Origin: VXRJ01 sp965246995
Lineage (GTDB): Bacteria; Acidobacteriota; Vicinamibacteria; Vicinamibacterales; UBA8438
Length of the DNA stretch: 64,000 nt
NCBI GenBank assembly: GCA_965246995.1
Contig: OZ252008.1
Coordinates: 992,001-1,056,000, forward strand
Reading direction: 5' to 3'
In this document: positions 44,400 to 52,602 of the stretch, in pieces
Layout: every line of letters begins with the position of its first letter
How positions within the stretch are numbered: position 1 is the stretch's first letter
The notes under the pieces: model-generated
What the model saw: the letters and a program-made list of their open reading frames with translations, nothing else
What the model was told of the DNA's origin: nothing
Database searches by the model: none
Program-made: the position numbers and the translations under genes

Positions 44400-45525
44400 G
44401 ACCCACGCCAGCGCCCATCCCGCCCGGTACATCATGGTGGGCGGCTTTCTGGGCGCCGGGAAGACGACGGCCATCCTCGGTCTCGCCCGCCACCTGGCCG
44501 ACGCGGGCCAACGTGCCGGCCTCATCACGAACGATCAGAGCGTTGGCCTGGTCGACACGACGCTGGCGCGCAACGCGGGCTTCCCGGTGGAGGAAATCAC
44601 CGGTGGTTGCTTCTGCTGCCGCTTCAATACGCTGATGGAAGCGGCCGGCAGGCTTACCACCGACGCGCGGCCCGACGTATTCATCGCCGAGCCGGTCGGC
44701 AGTTGCACCGATCTGCGCGCGGCGGTCAGCTATCCGCTTCGGCGGATGTACGGCGATGCATTCGAGATCGCGCCGCTCAGTGTTCTGGTCGATCCGATCC
44801 GCGCGCTCCGCGTGCTCGATCTCGAGCCGGGCCGGTCGTTCTCCGAAAAGGTCCGCTACGTCTATGACCGGCAACTGGCCGAAGCGGACGTGATCGTTGT
44901 CAACAAGACCGACATCGTCGACGCGGAGCGCCTGGAACGGTTGCGGGAGGCGCTCGCCGAACGTTATCCGCAGGCCGCGGTGATCGCGATGTCGGCGCGC
45001 GAAGGTGACGGCGTCGCCCACTGGTTCGACCGCGTCATGGGCGGTGCGCTCGGCCTGGGCCCATCGCCTGACGTCGACTACGAAACCTACGCCGAAGGCG
45101 AAGCGTTGCTCGGCTGGCTGAACGCGACGGTGCGCGTCTGGGCCGATGCGCCCTTCGACGGCAACGTGCTGCTGCGCGATCTCGCCAACCGGATTGCGAC
45201 GACGGTCGGCAGAGGTGAGATTGCGCACCTGAAGATGACGCTGACGGCAGAAGAACTGCCGTCGGACATCGCCGTCCTGAACCTGGTGTCGGGTGACCGC
45301 CAGGCCGAAATGGCGCACACGCTGAAAGCGCCCATCGACGCCGGCGAACTGATCCTGAACCTCCGCGCGGAAGCAGACCCCGAGTTGCTCCACAATGCCG
45401 CATCCGCCGCCTTTCGCTCCTGGGAAGCGGACGGGAGTCGCCACCATCTGGCCCTTGAGCACATGGAACACTTCCGCCCCGCGAAGCCGGAACCGACATA
45501 CCGGATGGCGACGGCTACCGCCTGA
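44392..45525 (+). CDS. CobW/COG0523-family metallochaperone GTPase
   Basis: This is a 377-aa GTPase. The P-loop is VGGFLGAGKTTAI, the metal-binding CxCC is at C73-C76 (GGCFCC), and the guanine-specificity motif is NKTD. The C-terminal CobW domain is present but without the usual histidine-rich loop. COG0523 proteins deliver zinc or other metals to target enzymes. Its start lies inside the end of the lipoyl-carrier gene (8-bp overlap). In this operon it could load metal into one of the Fe-S or cyclase proteins; that is inference from position. Confidence 0.88.
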   Translation: MPETHASAHPARYIMVGGFLGAGKTTAILGLARHLADAGQRAGLITNDQSVGLVDTTLARNAGFPVEEITGGCFCCRFNTLMEAAGRLTTDARPDVFIAEPVGSCTDLRAAVSYPLRRMYGDAFEIAPLSVLVDPIRALRVLDLEPGRSFSEKVRYVYDRQLAEADVIVVNKTDIVDAERLERLREALAERYPQAAVIAMSAREGDGVAHWFDRVMGGALGLGPSPDVDYETYAEGEALLGWLNATVRVWADAPFDGNVLLRDLANRIATTVGRGEIAHLKMTLTAEELPSDIAVLNLVSGDRQAEMAHTLKAPIDAGELILNLRAEADPELLHNAASAAFRSWEADGSRHHLALEHMEHFRPAKPEPTYRMATATA

Positions 45526-45540
45526 ACGCACGAGACCTCG

Positions 45541-45963
45541 ATGGACGACCGCGACCCGACCCCGTCGAACGCGCCGGCAGATACTGCTCCGACACAGGGA
45601 GACGAGAAGGCTTCACCAACGCTGGTCTACTGCCGCTGCGCCTATGCGCGTGTCGTGCCTCTCAAGGTGAAGGATGGTGTCCTGGAGGCGCTCGCCGCCT
45701 CGGGCGTTGATTTTGACGCGGCGCCCGATCTGTGCGAGATGTCGGCTCGGCGCGACCCGCGGTTGAAGGAGATCGCGGGCGCCGGACCCGTTCGGATAGC
45801 CGCGTGCTATCCTCGCGCGGTTCGCTGGCTGTTCAACGACGCTGGCTCGCCGCTTGACCCGAACCAGGTCACGATCCTGAATATGCGTGAACAGACGGCG
45901 GAAGAAGTAGCAGCCGCCATGCTGAACCGCAGCGCCGCACCGGGGACGGAGGAAGACAAATGA
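45541..45963 (+). CDS. Small cysteine-rich protein, HdrA N-domain-like
   Basis: This is a 140-aa protein I do not recognise as a named family. After a disordered N-terminus, cysteines fall in a pattern: CRC (C31, C33), DLC (C65) and AACYPRAVRWLF (C89). This order (CxC, a lone Cys, then A-A-C-x-P-R) resembles the N-terminal iron-sulfur region of heterodisulfide reductase HdrA (ChCG ... mC ... AaCSPR). An Fe-S or disulfide-handling role next to a ferredoxin and a lipoyl carrier would fit. The resemblance is by eye only. Its stop overlaps the ferredoxin start as ATGA. Confidence 0.7.
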   Translation: MDDRDPTPSNAPADTAPTQGDEKASPTLVYCRCAYARVVPLKVKDGVLEALAASGVDFDAAPDLCEMSARRDPRLKEIAGAGPVRIAACYPRAVRWLFNDAGSPLDPNQVTILNMREQTAEEVAAAMLNRSAAPGTEEDK

Positions 45964-46880
45964 GCGGAGCCGGTGCGCTGTCGCTGCCGGTCCTCCAGGT
46001 AGCGCTCTACGAGGGACGCGGGGCCGAGCAGATCGACGCCGGTCGCCGTTTCGCCCTGCTCGGCGCGCTCCTCGATCGGGGCTACCGCGTCACGCGCGTG
46101 ACGGAAGGCGCCGCCGCACGCGCCGACGACGGCAACGCGCTCGCCGTGCTGGGCCGATTCCGCGACGATCAGCCCGCGGAAGCGCTCGGCACGGACACCG
46201 GGGGGCGCGTCTGGTTCCGTGACATCGGCGATGACACCCCCGACGCGGTTCTTGCGCAGGTCGAAGCAATCCGCGCGGAGTGCGACGCACGCGAGCCGGG
46301 CGGCTGGAAGCCCTGGTTTCCGGTAATCGACTTCGACCGCTGCACCAACTGCATGCAGTGTCTCAGCTTCTGCCTGTTCGACGTGTACGGCGTCACCAAG
46401 CAGGGGCAGATCAAGGTACAGAACCACGACAACTGCAAGACCGACTGTCCCGCCTGCTCGCGCGTCTGCCCGGAGGTGGCGATCCTCTTCCCGAAGTACC
46501 GCCACGGGCCGATCCATGGCGGTGAGGTGAACCGCGACGACGTGCGGCGCGAGGCGATGAAGGTGGACATCTCCGCCCTCCTGGGCGGCGATATCTACGG
46601 CGCACTGCGCGATCGGAGCGCGAAGGCGAAATCGCGCTTCTCGAAGGAGCGGGACGAGGAGCGGGCACTGAAGGAACGGCAGAAGTGCCTGGTCAAGCTG
46701 CAGGCAAACCTCGACATTCCACCCGAGGTGCTCTCGAGCCTGCCGACGCTCGACGAGATTCAGTCAAGGGCCGAAGCGGCAAAGGCGCGCGCGGAGGCGG
46801 CGTTGCAAGGGAGCGGCGCCGGCGGGACGACACCCGATGCCGCCGGAACCACAGCGGACGTCTCAGGCCGGGAGCACTGA
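45960..46880 (+). CDS. Two-cluster ferredoxin-type iron-sulfur protein
   Basis: This is a 306-aa protein with two 4Fe-4S motifs: CTNCMQCLSFC (C128, C131, C134, C138) and CKTDCPACSRVCP (C159, C163, C166, C170). The second has one extra residue between the first two cysteines. The first 120 residues form an alpha/beta domain of unknown family and the last 100 are a charged helical tail. It probably carries electrons to the radical SAM enzyme encoded 6 bases downstream, or from the HdrA-like protein encoded just before. It overlaps that gene by 4 bp. Confidence 0.85.
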   Translation: MSGAGALSLPVLQVALYEGRGAEQIDAGRRFALLGALLDRGYRVTRVTEGAAARADDGNALAVLGRFRDDQPAEALGTDTGGRVWFRDIGDDTPDAVLAQVEAIRAECDAREPGGWKPWFPVIDFDRCTNCMQCLSFCLFDVYGVTKQGQIKVQNHDNCKTDCPACSRVCPEVAILFPKYRHGPIHGGEVNRDDVRREAMKVDISALLGGDIYGALRDRSAKAKSRFSKERDEERALKERQKCLVKLQANLDIPPEVLSSLPTLDEIQSRAEAAKARAEAALQGSGAGGTTPDAAGTTADVSGREH

Positions 46881-46886
46881 TCCGCC

Positions 46887-48080
46887 ATGATGCTCGCCCT
46901 CGCCCGACGCCTGCTGACCGAGCCGGATCCGCGTGCGCTCCGCAAGCTCGTCTGGAACATGGGCGTCAAGGGAGTCCGCTCCGTCCAGCGCTACAAGCAG
47001 CGGCTGAAGCGCGGTGAGCACTTCCCGCCATTCCTTTTCATCTCCGTCATCTCAGGCTGCCAATTGCGCTGCCAGGGATGCTGGGTGGATGTCGAGGCGC
47101 CGAGCCAAAAAATCGAGATCGGCGAGTTGAACCGCATGGTGGGCGATGCCAAGCGGCACGGCAACAGCTACTTCGGCATCCTGGGGGGCGAGCCGCTGCT
47201 CCACCCGGACCTGTTCGACCTCTTCGCTGCGCATCAGGACTGCTATTTTCAGCTCTTCACCAACGGCCACCTGATCGACGACGCCCGCGCCGCCGAACTT
47301 CGGCGCCTCGGTAACGTCACGCCACTCGTCAGCATCGAGGGCACGTCGGTGGTGAGCGACGAGCGGCGCGGCCGGAGCGGCGTGCTTGACAAGTCACTTG
47401 CCGGCCTGGAGGCGTGCGCGCGTAACCGGCTGGTTACCGGCGTGGCAACCAGCGTCTGCAAGACGAACATCGACGACCTCGTACAGGAAGCGTGGCTGCA
47501 CCGGCTGATCGGAATGGGGATCCACTACGTCTGGTTCCACACCTACCGGGTGACCGGACCGAAGCCGTCGACGGAGCTGGCCCTCGACCCGGAAGAGATC
47601 CTTCGCGTCCGGCGGTTCATTGTCAAGACGCGGGCAAAGCTCCCGATCGCCATCGTGGATGCTTACTGGGACGACGAAGGTCAGGCCCTCTGTCCGATGG
47701 CGACCGGCGTCAGTCACCACATCAGCCCCTACGGGGATATCGAGCCCTGTCCGATCATTCAGTTCGCGACCGAATCGGTCTATGATCGCCCGAGCCTGTT
47801 CGAAACCATGACGGAATCGGCTTTTCTGAAGGACTTCCGCGAGACGGCCGCGGCCACCACGCGGGGCTGCATCGTGCTCGAACGGCCCGACCTCGTGCGT
47901 GAACTGGTCGATCGACATGGCGCGCGCGATACGACGCAGCGGCAGACGGCGGCGGCTGAGTTGGCCGCGCTGACCGGTCGCGGCAGCCAGCATGTTCCGG
48001 GACAGGAAATCCCGGAAGAGCACTGGGCGTACAGCTTCGCCAAGAAGCACTGGTTCTTCGGATTCGGGGCCTACAGTTAG
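46887..48080 (+). CDS. Radical SAM enzyme of the terpenoid/lipoyl operon
   Basis: This 397-aa protein has the radical SAM cluster motif CxxxCxxC at C58, C62, C65 (SGCQLRCQGCW), a GGEPLL SAM-binding segment, and additional C-terminal cysteines (ALCPMATG and IEPCPII), as in SPASM-like or HpnH-like members with extra ligands. The N-terminal part (RSVQRYKQRLKRGEHFPPFL) recalls HpnH, the adenosyl-hopane synthase. Given the adjacent prenyl synthase and cyclases, a terpenoid C-H or C-S bond-forming reaction is attractive, with the lipoyl carrier as possible donor. The substrate is not established. Confidence 0.85.
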   Translation: MMLALARRLLTEPDPRALRKLVWNMGVKGVRSVQRYKQRLKRGEHFPPFLFISVISGCQLRCQGCWVDVEAPSQKIEIGELNRMVGDAKRHGNSYFGILGGEPLLHPDLFDLFAAHQDCYFQLFTNGHLIDDARAAELRRLGNVTPLVSIEGTSVVSDERRGRSGVLDKSLAGLEACARNRLVTGVATSVCKTNIDDLVQEAWLHRLIGMGIHYVWFHTYRVTGPKPSTELALDPEEILRVRRFIVKTRAKLPIAIVDAYWDDEGQALCPMATGVSHHISPYGDIEPCPIIQFATESVYDRPSLFETMTESAFLKDFRETAAATTRGCIVLERPDLVRELVDRHGARDTTQRQTAAAELAALTGRGSQHVPGQEIPEEHWAYSFAKKHWFFGFGAYS

Positions 48081-48098
48081 ACCTCTTCTCGCACGACC

Positions 48099-49859
48099 AT
48101 GGATACCGCCACGCAGACCGTCCCGTTGCCGCTCGTCTCGTTGCCGCGCGCCGTGCCGGAGATGCCGGCCCGGCCACCGCAGGAGACTATTCCGCAAACG
48201 CGGGGCGAACGCGAACTGATCCTCCGGCTGGTGCAGGCCTGTGTCGCCGAAAAGGGGGACGAGCTGACGCCGCCGTTGGTACTCGACGAATTGCGTGTAC
48301 GGGCGCAAGCCCTGATCGAACGCCACGCGATCGATCCGAAGTACGTCGACTACGTCGGCATCCTGCTGAACAACGAGGTGTGGCGCGAGCAGTTGTCCGC
48401 GGTTCCGTACAACCGGCGTCTGCTGCTGATGCCAAAATGTCTCCGGGTCGAGGATCGCTGTCCGGCGCCGTTCGACGAATTCGGCCTGCTCTGCAAGCAA
48501 TGCGGCCTCTGCTCCATTCAGGATCTGCAGGAAGAGGCCGAGCGACTCGGCTACGCGGTGCTGGTCGCGGAAGGTTCCGCCATCGTCATGGCGCTGATTC
48601 AGACCGGCAAGATCGAGGCGATCGTCGGTGTCAGTTGCCTTTCAGTCCTCGAGCGGGCATTCCCCTACATGGAGTCGGCCGCGATCCCGGGGGTCGCGAT
48701 CCCGTTGCTGCAGGACGACTGCAAGGACACCGCGGTCGACATCGAATGGGTCTGGGACTTCATTCACACGACGGGCGACGACCGGACGCGGCGGCTCGAT
48801 CTCGATGCGCTCCGGCGCGAAGTCGAGGGGTGGTTCGAGCCCTCGGCACTCGACGCACTGTTCGGCGACGCGCCGGCTGGCGAGACCGAAACGCTTGCCC
48901 GCGCCGAACTGGCGCGCGCCGGCAAGCGGTGGCGCCCCTTCCTGACGGTCTGTGTCCACCAGGCGCTGCAAGATGATCCGCATGCGGCGGTGCCCGATGC
49001 GCTCCGGCAGGTGGCGGTTGCGGTGGAATGCTTCCACAAGGCCTCGCTGATCCACGATGACATCGAGGACGGCGATGCGTTGCGCTACGGCGAGCCGACC
49101 CTGCATGCGACGCACGGTGTGCCGGCCGCGATCAACGTGGGCGACTTCCTGATCGGCGAAGGCTACCGCCTGCTCGCCGAAAGCGGCTTTGCGCCCGAGG
49201 TGCGCGCCTCCATGACCGCCATCGCCGCGCGCGGCCACCGGACACTCTCCATCGGCCAGGGTGAAGAGCTGGCGTGGGCACGCAGTCCGCATCCCCTCGG
49301 CTCGCGGCAGGTGCTGCAGATTTTCCGCCAGAAAACGGCGCCGGCGTTCGGTGTCGCGCTCGAATTGGGAGCCGCCGCAGCGAGAGCCGAACCGGACGTG
49401 TTCGACACCCTGCGCGCTTACAGCGATGCGCTCGGTATCGCCTATCAGATCCGTGACGACCTCGACGACTTCGCACCGTCCGCGGATGCGCCGGACGACG
49501 TCACCGCACTGCGTCCGTCGCTCCCGCTCGCCGTCGGTTACGAACAGGCGAAGTCGGAGCCGGAGTTCCGCCCGATTCTCGAGCGCGCGTGGCGCCGCGA
49601 GCACGCGGACGGGGGATCGCCCGAGGCGCTTCGCGCTCTGCTCGAACGGTTCGATGCGGTCGAGCGGAGCCAGCGAATGATGGAAGGCTACAAGGAAGAA
49701 GCAATCCGGTCGCTTCCCGGTTTGACGAACCCCAGCCTCAAGGGTTTGCTGCGCCGGGTCATCGGCAAGATCTTCAGCGTCGAGATTCAAGGCTGGTGCA
49801 GTGAGTTTGAGGCTCGAAATGCTGCAGGTGGCCAGGCTGTCGCCGACGCTGCTCGGTGA
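48099..49859 (+). CDS. DUF116 - polyprenyl diphosphate synthase fusion
   Basis: This is a 586-aa fusion. Residues about 40-235 are a DUF116 domain with a cysteine set C114, C121, C132, C135, C138 (LCKQCGLC) and C208 (DDCKDT), likely binding an Fe-S cluster. Residues about 255-545 are an all-trans polyprenyl synthase with GKRWRP, first aspartate motif DDIED (320-324) and second DDLDD (453-457). It would chain-elongate isoprenyl diphosphates. Coupling to a redox-type DUF116 domain is unusual. No frameshift is evident: the frame is continuous. Its 3' end overlaps the next gene by up to 59 bp. Confidence 0.88.
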   Translation: MDTATQTVPLPLVSLPRAVPEMPARPPQETIPQTRGERELILRLVQACVAEKGDELTPPLVLDELRVRAQALIERHAIDPKYVDYVGILLNNEVWREQLSAVPYNRRLLLMPKCLRVEDRCPAPFDEFGLLCKQCGLCSIQDLQEEAERLGYAVLVAEGSAIVMALIQTGKIEAIVGVSCLSVLERAFPYMESAAIPGVAIPLLQDDCKDTAVDIEWVWDFIHTTGDDRTRRLDLDALRREVEGWFEPSALDALFGDAPAGETETLARAELARAGKRWRPFLTVCVHQALQDDPHAAVPDALRQVAVAVECFHKASLIHDDIEDGDALRYGEPTLHATHGVPAAINVGDFLIGEGYRLLAESGFAPEVRASMTAIAARGHRTLSIGQGEELAWARSPHPLGSRQVLQIFRQKTAPAFGVALELGAAAARAEPDVFDTLRAYSDALGIAYQIRDDLDDFAPSADAPDDVTALRPSLPLAVGYEQAKSEPEFRPILERAWRREHADGGSPEALRALLERFDAVERSQRMMEGYKEEAIRSLPGLTNPSLKGLLRRVIGKIFSVEIQGWCSEFEARNAAGGQAVADAAR

Positions 49860-50679
49860 CGCGGCCGACCTGACTGCACAATTCCTCTCCACCCGGCTAA
49901 ATCCCGACGGCGGCTTCCAGGATCGCGACGGCGGGAGCGACCTCTACTACACCGTCTTCGGCCTCGAAGGGCTCATTGCGTTACAGCGCGAGGTGCCGGT
50001 CGAACCGGTTCGCGCGTTCCTGTCGCAGTTTGACGATCCGGATGCGCTGGACTTCGTGCATGCCACCTGCCTCGCGCGTTGCTGGGCCGACATCGGCGCG
50101 CGGGACGACGCGCCAGCCGATGCGTTGCGGGCGCGCCTCGAAGCGCACCGCACCGCAGACGGCGGCTACAACCAGACGCCCGGCGCGACCCATGGCACGG
50201 CGTACGGCTGCTTCCTCGCCGTAGGCGCATACGAGGACCTCGGTGAGCCGGTGCCGGATGCCGGGGCCATCCCGCGTTGCCTCGACGGGCTGCGCACAGC
50301 GGACGGTGGCTACGCCAACCATCCGGCGGCGACGGTCGGGCTGACACCCCCTACCGCGGCGGCTCTGACGCTGTTGCGACGGCTGTCCCATCCTGCCGTG
50401 CCGGAGGCCTGTAACTGGCTGCTCAAGCGCCACACGGCGGAAGGCGGCTTCTGCGCGGGGCCGGCGGTGCCGGCGCCCGACCTGCTATCGACCGCCACGG
50501 CAATCCACGCGCTGGCCGGAGCCCACGTGCCGCTCGCGCCGATCAAGGAGCCGTGTCTCGACTTCCTCGACAGCCTCTGGAGCAACTCCGGCGGCTTCTA
50601 CGGCAGTTGGGGAGACGACGTGCAGGACTGCGAGTACACCTGGTACGCGTTGCTCGCCCTGGGTCACCTGAGTCTCTGA
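49801..50679 (+). CDS. Prenyltransferase/squalene-cyclase repeat protein (alpha-toroid)
   Basis: This 292-aa protein is built of alpha-alpha repeats with GG-aromatic turns (LNPDGGFQDRDGGSDLYYT, HRTADGGYNQTPGATHGT, LRTADGGYANHPAATVG, SNSGGFYGSWGDD). It is like the beta subunit of protein prenyltransferases or half of a terpene cyclase. DxDD is missing. A zinc triad typical of prenyltransferases may be formed by D/C/H residues (DCEYTW near the end) but is not certain. The GTG start overlaps the prenyl synthase by 59 bp; ATG 49819 or GTG 49828 would shorten this. It ends directly against the cyclase ATG. Confidence 0.82.
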   Translation: MSLRLEMLQVARLSPTLLGDAADLTAQFLSTRLNPDGGFQDRDGGSDLYYTVFGLEGLIALQREVPVEPVRAFLSQFDDPDALDFVHATCLARCWADIGARDDAPADALRARLEAHRTADGGYNQTPGATHGTAYGCFLAVGAYEDLGEPVPDAGAIPRCLDGLRTADGGYANHPAATVGLTPPTAAALTLLRRLSHPAVPEACNWLLKRHTAEGGFCAGPAVPAPDLLSTATAIHALAGAHVPLAPIKEPCLDFLDSLWSNSGGFYGSWGDDVQDCEYTWYALLALGHLSL

Positions 50680-52602
50680 ATGGTGTTCGACGACGGGCTG
50701 GCCGAGGCGCTCGACGAAACCCTCGGCCGGCTGACCGGCGGGCTGCTGGCGGATCGGAACGCGGCGGGACACTGGGAAGGCGAGCTGTCCTCGTCGGCGC
50801 TCTCGACCGCGACCGCGGTGATAGCGCTGACGCTCGAGGCGCGCGCCGGCGAACGGCCAGCGCCGGGACCATGCGCCGGCGGCGGCGTCGACTGGCTGGT
50901 CCGGACGCAGCGCGGAGACGGCGGCTGGGGCGATACGGCCGACAGTCCCGCCAACGTCAGCACCACCGCGCTCTGCTGGGCGGCGCTGACTCTCGCTGGC
51001 GCCGGTCGTCCGGGCGCCGACGCGGCGCTCGAACGGGTGCGCGGCTGGATGACGCGTGCCGCCGGCAGCCTCGCCCCTCAAGACCTGGGCGAGACCATAC
51101 GTCGCCGCTATGGCAAGGACCGGACCTTCTCGGTGCCGATCCTGACGGTGCTCGCGTTGGCGGGGCTCCTGGGGGATGACAACGCGGGGGACGGCTGGAA
51201 GCATGTCCCCCAACTGCCGTTCGAGTTCGCCGCGGTTCCGCCCGCGTGGTACCGCTGGTTGCACCTGCCGGTGGTGAGCTATGCGCTGCCGGCACTGATC
51301 GCGATCGGCCTGGTGCGGCACCGGCAGCGGCCGACGCGCAATCCCGTCGCGCGACTCGTGCGCGGCGGCTTCACTGCACGGACACTGCGTCAACTGGTAA
51401 CGCTTCAGCCGAGCACCGGCGGTTTCCTCGAAGCGACACCGCTGACCAGCTTCGTAGTGATGAGCCTCGTGGGGGCGGGTGAAACATCGCACCCGGTGGT
51501 AGCGCGCGGCATCGAGTTCCTCGAACGCTCCGCCCGCCCGGACGGGAGCTGGCCGATCGACACGAACCTCGCCACCTGGGTGACAACGCTCGGCATCAAC
51601 GGGCTTTCGCGCCGGCCGGACTGGCGGGATGGCCTACCGGGGAGCGAGCGCGCGCCGCTCATCCGCTGGCTGCTGGATCAGCAGCACCTTGAAGGACACG
51701 TCTACACCGACGCCGCGCCGGGGGGCTGGGCCTGGACCGATCTTTCCGGCGGCGTCCCGGACGCGGATGACACGCCCGGCGCCCTGCTCGCGCTGCTCGC
51801 ATTGTCCGCGGCGGAAACCCGCGGCAACGAAGACACCACTGAACCGGGAGATTCCGGCCTGCTCGCCGACGCCTGTCTCGACGCCGCGTGTGCCGGAATC
51901 GGCTGGTTGCTCGATCTGCAGAACCGAGACGGGGGCATCCCCACTTTCTGCCGCGGCTGGGGTGCGCTTCCCTTCGACCGGAGCAGCCCGGACCTCACCG
52001 CACACACTCTCCGGGCGTGGAACGCCTGGCGTCGAAGGCTACCCGAAGCCCTCTCGCGGCGCGTGGAACGCGCTACCGCCCGCGCCGTCCGCTATCTCGT
52101 GCGATCCCAGCGGCCGGACGGCTCCTGGATCCCGCTCTGGTTCGGCAACCAGCAGGCGCCCGACGACGCCAACCCGGTCTACGGGACCGGACGCGTACTG
52201 GAAGGGCTCGCGACGTTCGACGACGCGGCCGCGCCGCGCGCTGCCGGGGCGCGCGCCGCCCGTTGGCTGGCGGCGGCCCGAAACTCCGACGGCGGCTGGG
52301 GCGGAGCCGCGGGCGTTTCTTCCTCCATCGAGGAAACCGCCGTTGCCCTCGCCGCGCTTGCCACGTGGCGCCAACGCGTGCGCGCCGGTTCACTTGACCG
52401 CGACAGCCTCGCCGCCGTCGACGGATCCATCCAGGCAGGCGTCCGGTGGCTGCTCGACGCCACCGACCGCGGACGCCGGACCCCCGCGACCCCCATCGGC
52501 CTCTACTTCGCCCGCCTCTGGTACAGCGAGACGCTCTACCCGCACGTGTTCACGCTCTCTGCTCTCGCCTCGGCGGCAGCGCTACATCGGTCTGACGGGT
52601 GA
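50680..52602 (+). CDS. Class II terpene cyclase, squalene-hopene-cyclase-like
   Basis: This 640-aa protein has two alpha-barrel domains and multiple QW-like repeats (QRGDGGWGDT, RPDGSWPIDTN, QNRDGGIPTFCRGWG, RPDGSWIPLWFG, NSDGGWGG). The protonating motif DxDD is intact: D361, D363, D364 in VPDADDTPG, preceded by GGWAWTDL. Class II cyclases protonate a terminal alkene and fold the chain into rings. No squalene synthase gene is in the window, so the substrate may be the polyprenyl product of the adjacent synthase rather than squalene. It starts immediately after the previous stop (TGA ATG) and converges with the HNH gene, overlapping it by 21 bp. Confidence 0.9.
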   Translation: MVFDDGLAEALDETLGRLTGGLLADRNAAGHWEGELSSSALSTATAVIALTLEARAGERPAPGPCAGGGVDWLVRTQRGDGGWGDTADSPANVSTTALCWAALTLAGAGRPGADAALERVRGWMTRAAGSLAPQDLGETIRRRYGKDRTFSVPILTVLALAGLLGDDNAGDGWKHVPQLPFEFAAVPPAWYRWLHLPVVSYALPALIAIGLVRHRQRPTRNPVARLVRGGFTARTLRQLVTLQPSTGGFLEATPLTSFVVMSLVGAGETSHPVVARGIEFLERSARPDGSWPIDTNLATWVTTLGINGLSRRPDWRDGLPGSERAPLIRWLLDQQHLEGHVYTDAAPGGWAWTDLSGGVPDADDTPGALLALLALSAAETRGNEDTTEPGDSGLLADACLDAACAGIGWLLDLQNRDGGIPTFCRGWGALPFDRSSPDLTAHTLRAWNAWRRRLPEALSRRVERATARAVRYLVRSQRPDGSWIPLWFGNQQAPDDANPVYGTGRVLEGLATFDDAAAPRAAGARAARWLAAARNSDGGWGGAAGVSSSIEETAVALAALATWRQRVRAGSLDRDSLAAVDGSIQAGVRWLLDATDRGRRTPATPIGLYFARLWYSETLYPHVFTLSALASAAALHRSDG

